Below are positions 61,195 through 64,000 of a stretch of DNA of 64,000 nucleotides, piece after piece. Within the stretch, counting starts at the first letter, position 1. The number at the start of each line of letters is the position of its first letter. The notes below the pieces were generated by a model. The model saw only the letters and a list, made by a program, of their open reading frames with translations. It ran no database searches and was not told the origin of the DNA. The stretch is taken from contig NZ_JASITD010000002.1 of NCBI RefSeq assembly GCF_030063445.1, forward strand, positions 223,291 through 287,290, read 5' to 3'. This DNA is from Hymenobacter sp. H14-R3 (GTDB lineage: Bacteria > Bacteroidota > Bacteroidia > Cytophagales > Hymenobacteraceae). A program made the translations under genes and the position numbers.

Positions 61195-63927
61195 TTATTT
61201 ATCAATTTTCCGCACCCGCAGGTAGTCGAGCATGGCTTGGTTCACGGGGCCGTTCATATTGGTGTTGGCGGCCTCGTAGGTGAGCACGAGCGTGTTTTTA
61301 CCCTTCACCAATTGCACCAGCACGGGGTTCGAGAAGCCCCAGCTCGACCACTCCGCTACCCCGCGCTGGGGCAGCACCACGGTGCCCAGCAGCGCGCCCT
61401 GGCCGTTGCGCAGGGTGCGAATGGCGCACTTATTATTGGTATTAAGGGGGCCGTTGCCGTTGGCGTAGCGGAAATCGAGGGCATACTGCCCGGCCTCCGG
61501 CACGTCTACCGGAATGGTGAGCCGGGTGTTTTTGGCCGTGCTCACCTCCACAAAGCCCTTGCCGCTGAAGCCTTTGTAGGCGTAGGCCGCGGCCGGGGCC
61601 AGGGTTTCGAGCTGCACTTCGGTGGCGGGCGCGCCCACCGGCAGCGGCTCGCTGGCAAACGATTCGAGGCCCTGGCGGTCGATGGCCAGCACCTGGTACT
61701 CGGCGTAGGGGCCGGCCGGCACGGCGTAGGTGAGGGCACCGCTGGCGTTCACGGGCCGGCCGTTTTGGAGCACGCGGTAGGTTTGCGCACCTTCTATGGC
61801 GGCCCAGCGCAGCTGGCCGTTGGCAAGGGTGACCTGCGGCGTTTCGGGGCTGAACAGGTTGGCCACGCGGGTAACTTTTGCCGCGGCCAGGGCCTGGCTT
61901 TTGAGCGTTATGCGCAGGGCGTGGGTGCCAGTGAGCGTGGCGGGCACGGCTGCGCCGGCCAGCGGCTTGCCATCCAGGGTAATCTCCTGAATCTCCTTAC
62001 CATAGCCCGTCAGCTCAATGTTGAGTACGGCCCGGCGGTATTTGAAATTGGTGAGCTTGCGCATACCTTTAAACGCCTGCGGCACAAAGGGTTGAAACAC
62101 CAGCCGGTCGGTTTCGTAGTGCAGGCCAAACAGCACCTTGTACACCAGCCCCAGGCTGCCCGAGAGGCTCCAGAGCATGTTGCTGCTGTTGACCTGGGTG
62201 CCGGCAAAGTCGCCGTTGCTGGCCACGAAGTTTTCCTTGTTGGTCAAAAACAGCGCGGCCGGGCGATACACGGCGGCCATGCTTTCGGTGAGCGATGCCT
62301 CGTTGCCGGCCTTGGCGGCAGCCAGGGCCCAAAAGCTCTGCACGAAGGGCCACACCGCGTCGTTGTGGTAGGGTGGGATGCCCGGAATCTGCGGGTAGAT
62401 GCACGGGATGCCGAAGGGCGTGGTGGGCGTGCTAGCCACCACCGTTTGGGACCGCGCCGCATCGGCCACGCCAAAATACACGCTCAGGGCCTCGCCCAGC
62501 GCCTCGGCCCGGGGCGACACCACCGGGAACACCCGGCCGTAGCGGTACTGCCCGTAGTAGCCCGCCTTATCGAGCCATAAGTGCTGGTTGATGGCCTGCT
62601 TGATGGCCCCGGCCACCTGCTCGTGGCGTGCGGCCACGGCGGCCTCGCCCAGCTGCCGGGCCATGAGGGCCAGCACGGTATTGGCCTGAAAATGAACGGC
62701 GTTGGTGCCCAGGTTTTCGCTCTGGTAGATGTCCGCGGGCTGCATCCAGCGCGGGTAGGTCTGCTCGCGCCAGTCCAGAAACGACGACTCGCCGCGCACC
62801 AGGCCGGTGGCGGGGTCGTAGGCGTTTTGGGCGTCCTCTTCCAGCGATTTTTTGACGACCGGGTATACCTGGCGCAGCCAGGCTTCGTCGCCGGTCACCT
62901 TGTACACTTCCCAGGCGGCCACGGCCCACACCACGCGGTCGGTAGAGCACGGGTAGGCCCCGCCGGTGCCCGTGTCCTGAATAATGCGGCCCTCGGGGCT
63001 CACCTTGCGCAGCAGGCTCTTCATGGCCACCTTAGGCTGCAACGTAGCCTGGGCCAGCAGGATAGAGTAGCTCACGTCGCGCGTCCACACGCCCGCCCAC
63101 TCCTTGCCGGTGCGGAAGGTGCTATCCGGCTCCACGGCGCGGCGCGCCTCCTCCAGGGCCAGGTTGTAGAGCGCATCGGCCAGCGGATACTCGGAAGTAT
63201 ACTGCGGAAAATCGTCGGTCTTGATGGATTTTTCCCACTGCTGGGCCGTGGTTTTGGCGGCGGCCGGGGCGTTGAGCGTGAGCGTCACTTCGTAGATGCC
63301 GTCGCCGTTGGGGTCGTGCATTGCCAGCTCGGGCTTGTTGGCGAGGTTGTCAAAATCCCAGCTCAGCGGCGCTTGCCCACCGGCCACGAATACCTGTTTA
63401 AAGTCTTGCTTATAAAGCTTTTCGCCCTTGAAAGTAGTGTAGTAGCCCTGCTTGGCGAAGGCAGCCAGCACGGGCCGCAGGTCGAGCCTGATTTTCAGCC
63501 TGGTATTGGGCGCCAGGCACTGGCCCGCGGGCTCGGGGCGGGGGTCCACGTAGCGCTGGCCGAAGGCGATAACCGGCGTTTCGACCACCGCGCCGGGCGT
63601 GGCCGGCAGCGCCAGAAAGCTATTATCCTGGCCCGAGGCCAGCTCGTTGTCCTGGCCATTGAGGCTGAACTTAAACAGGATTTTGGGGCTCTGGCGCTCG
63701 TTGGCCGGGCTGCGGTAATTGGAGGTGAGCGCGGTGGCCGAGGTGGCGCGGGCGTGGTTGGCGCCCTGCACCACGCTATCGGCATACAGCGTGTAAGCGG
63801 CTGATTGCCAGATGACACCAGATTTTTCTGCGCTGGCATCGTCCCCCGCGCCGGGCTTTGACTGGCAGCTGGCCAGCAGCAAGCCACTCGCCAGCAGCAC
63901 CGCGCCCGCTTCGCAATAATTCATCAT
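61195..63927 (-). CDS. Lipoprotein (alpha/alpha)6-type glycosidase (trehalase/debranching-like)
   Basis: A 910-residue protein starting at ATG 63927 (a second ATG follows at 63924). The signal peptide has the lipobox LLASC with Cys21, so lipidation is likely. Residues about 40-200 form beta-rich N-terminal modules, including a starch-binding-like segment (HDPNGDGIYEVTLTLN near 205). The barrel region contains GVWTRDVSYSILLAQATL (about 263), WREQTYPRWMQPADIY (about 375) and IPPYHNDAVWPFVQSFWAL (about 510), as in MGH1/GH37/GH63-like glycosidases. A C-terminal Ig and CBM-like pair (about 770-910) ends LRVRKIDK. Likely cleaves alpha-linked or mannosyl glycans; the bond is not determinable. Confidence 0.88.
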   Translation of the reverse strand: MMNYCEAGAVLLASGLLLASCQSKPGAGDDASAEKSGVIWQSAAYTLYADSVVQGANHARATSATALTSNYRSPANERQSPKILFKFSLNGQDNELASGQDNSFLALPATPGAVVETPVIAFGQRYVDPRPEPAGQCLAPNTRLKIRLDLRPVLAAFAKQGYYTTFKGEKLYKQDFKQVFVAGGQAPLSWDFDNLANKPELAMHDPNGDGIYEVTLTLNAPAAAKTTAQQWEKSIKTDDFPQYTSEYPLADALYNLALEEARRAVEPDSTFRTGKEWAGVWTRDVSYSILLAQATLQPKVAMKSLLRKVSPEGRIIQDTGTGGAYPCSTDRVVWAVAAWEVYKVTGDEAWLRQVYPVVKKSLEEDAQNAYDPATGLVRGESSFLDWREQTYPRWMQPADIYQSENLGTNAVHFQANTVLALMARQLGEAAVAARHEQVAGAIKQAINQHLWLDKAGYYGQYRYGRVFPVVSPRAEALGEALSVYFGVADAARSQTVVASTPTTPFGIPCIYPQIPGIPPYHNDAVWPFVQSFWALAAAKAGNEASLTESMAAVYRPAALFLTNKENFVASNGDFAGTQVNSSNMLWSLSGSLGLVYKVLFGLHYETDRLVFQPFVPQAFKGMRKLTNFKYRRAVLNIELTGYGKEIQEITLDGKPLAGAAVPATLTGTHALRITLKSQALAAAKVTRVANLFSPETPQVTLANGQLRWAAIEGAQTYRVLQNGRPVNASGALTYAVPAGPYAEYQVLAIDRQGLESFASEPLPVGAPATEVQLETLAPAAAYAYKGFSGKGFVEVSTAKNTRLTIPVDVPEAGQYALDFRYANGNGPLNTNNKCAIRTLRNGQGALLGTVVLPQRGVAEWSSWGFSNPVLVQLVKGKNTLVLTYEAANTNMNGPVNQAMLDYLRVRKIDK

Positions 63928-64000
63928 GCTATCTTGTCTAATTCGATTTTCAAGCCAGGGTACGTACCCCGGTCCGCCCGGGCCCCCCGGCCCACCGTTT

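Noticed and set aside
1..64000. CRISPR arrays, tRNA or rRNA genes, insertion sequences or prophage
   Set aside because: No regularly spaced direct repeats, cloverleaf-like or rRNA-like stretch, transposase, integrase or phage structural gene was found by eye; a covariance-model search would be decisive for small RNAs.

Overview
The window reads as chromosome of a high-GC member of the Bacteroidota, most like Hymenobacter or a close relative. The evidence is three proteins with type IX secretion (T9SS) C-terminal sorting domains, SusC/CirA-type TonB receptors with carboxypeptidase-like N-terminal domains, TAnnTTTG-type -7 boxes a short way upstream of starts, few Shine-Dalgarno sequences, and GC-rich codon use. 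No tRNA, rRNA, CRISPR array, transposase or phage gene was seen. The genus is an inference from style, not from a marker gene.

Layout. 1-2357: a porin cut by the left edge and a short-chain dehydrogenase, both on the minus strand. 2594-9384: two large T9SS cargo proteins (GEVED/PKD type A, gliding-motility type B). 9608-13937: two SGNH hydrolases followed by an overlapping MBOAT acyltransferase, probably an extracellular glycan O-acylation unit. 14039-15466: rRNA methyltransferase RlmD. 15467-16822: an AT-rich patch with two unknown genes and a long inverted repeat. 17412-29478: TonB receptor, ThiL, small lipoproteins, a NYN-domain protein, a GH31 glucosidase and two tandem L,D-transpeptidase paralogues.

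29568-40746 is the most interesting part: nine minus-strand genes in two runs. The upstream run encodes a T9SS-exported DUF4331 protein, a TPR protein and a HupE/UreJ-type permease. The downstream run encodes a small Cys/His protein, a His-rich TonB receptor, a second small paralogue, a tiny ORF, a second TonB receptor and a DUF4198 protein. Both runs carry a 14-bp palindrome of the form AATAAGTACTTATT at almost the same distance (73 and 75 bp) before the first start. I infer a co-regulated transition-metal acquisition system with at least one undescribed component family.

41063-52101: HscA, SbcD and SbcC (separated by a small secreted protein), a protein I do not recognise, an HNH protein and two small unknowns. 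53001-58305: surface polysaccharide genes (FkbM methyltransferase, flippase, Wzz-like protein, O-antigen ligase). 58330-63927: a GAF-SpoIIE phosphatase, an ABC permease coupled to a small protein, and a lipoprotein glycosidase.

The window also carries many different long, often perfect, intergenic palindromes, usually starting within a few bases of a stop codon and filling the gap between converging genes. One such repeat appears to have become the N-terminal coding sequence of the HupE-like gene.
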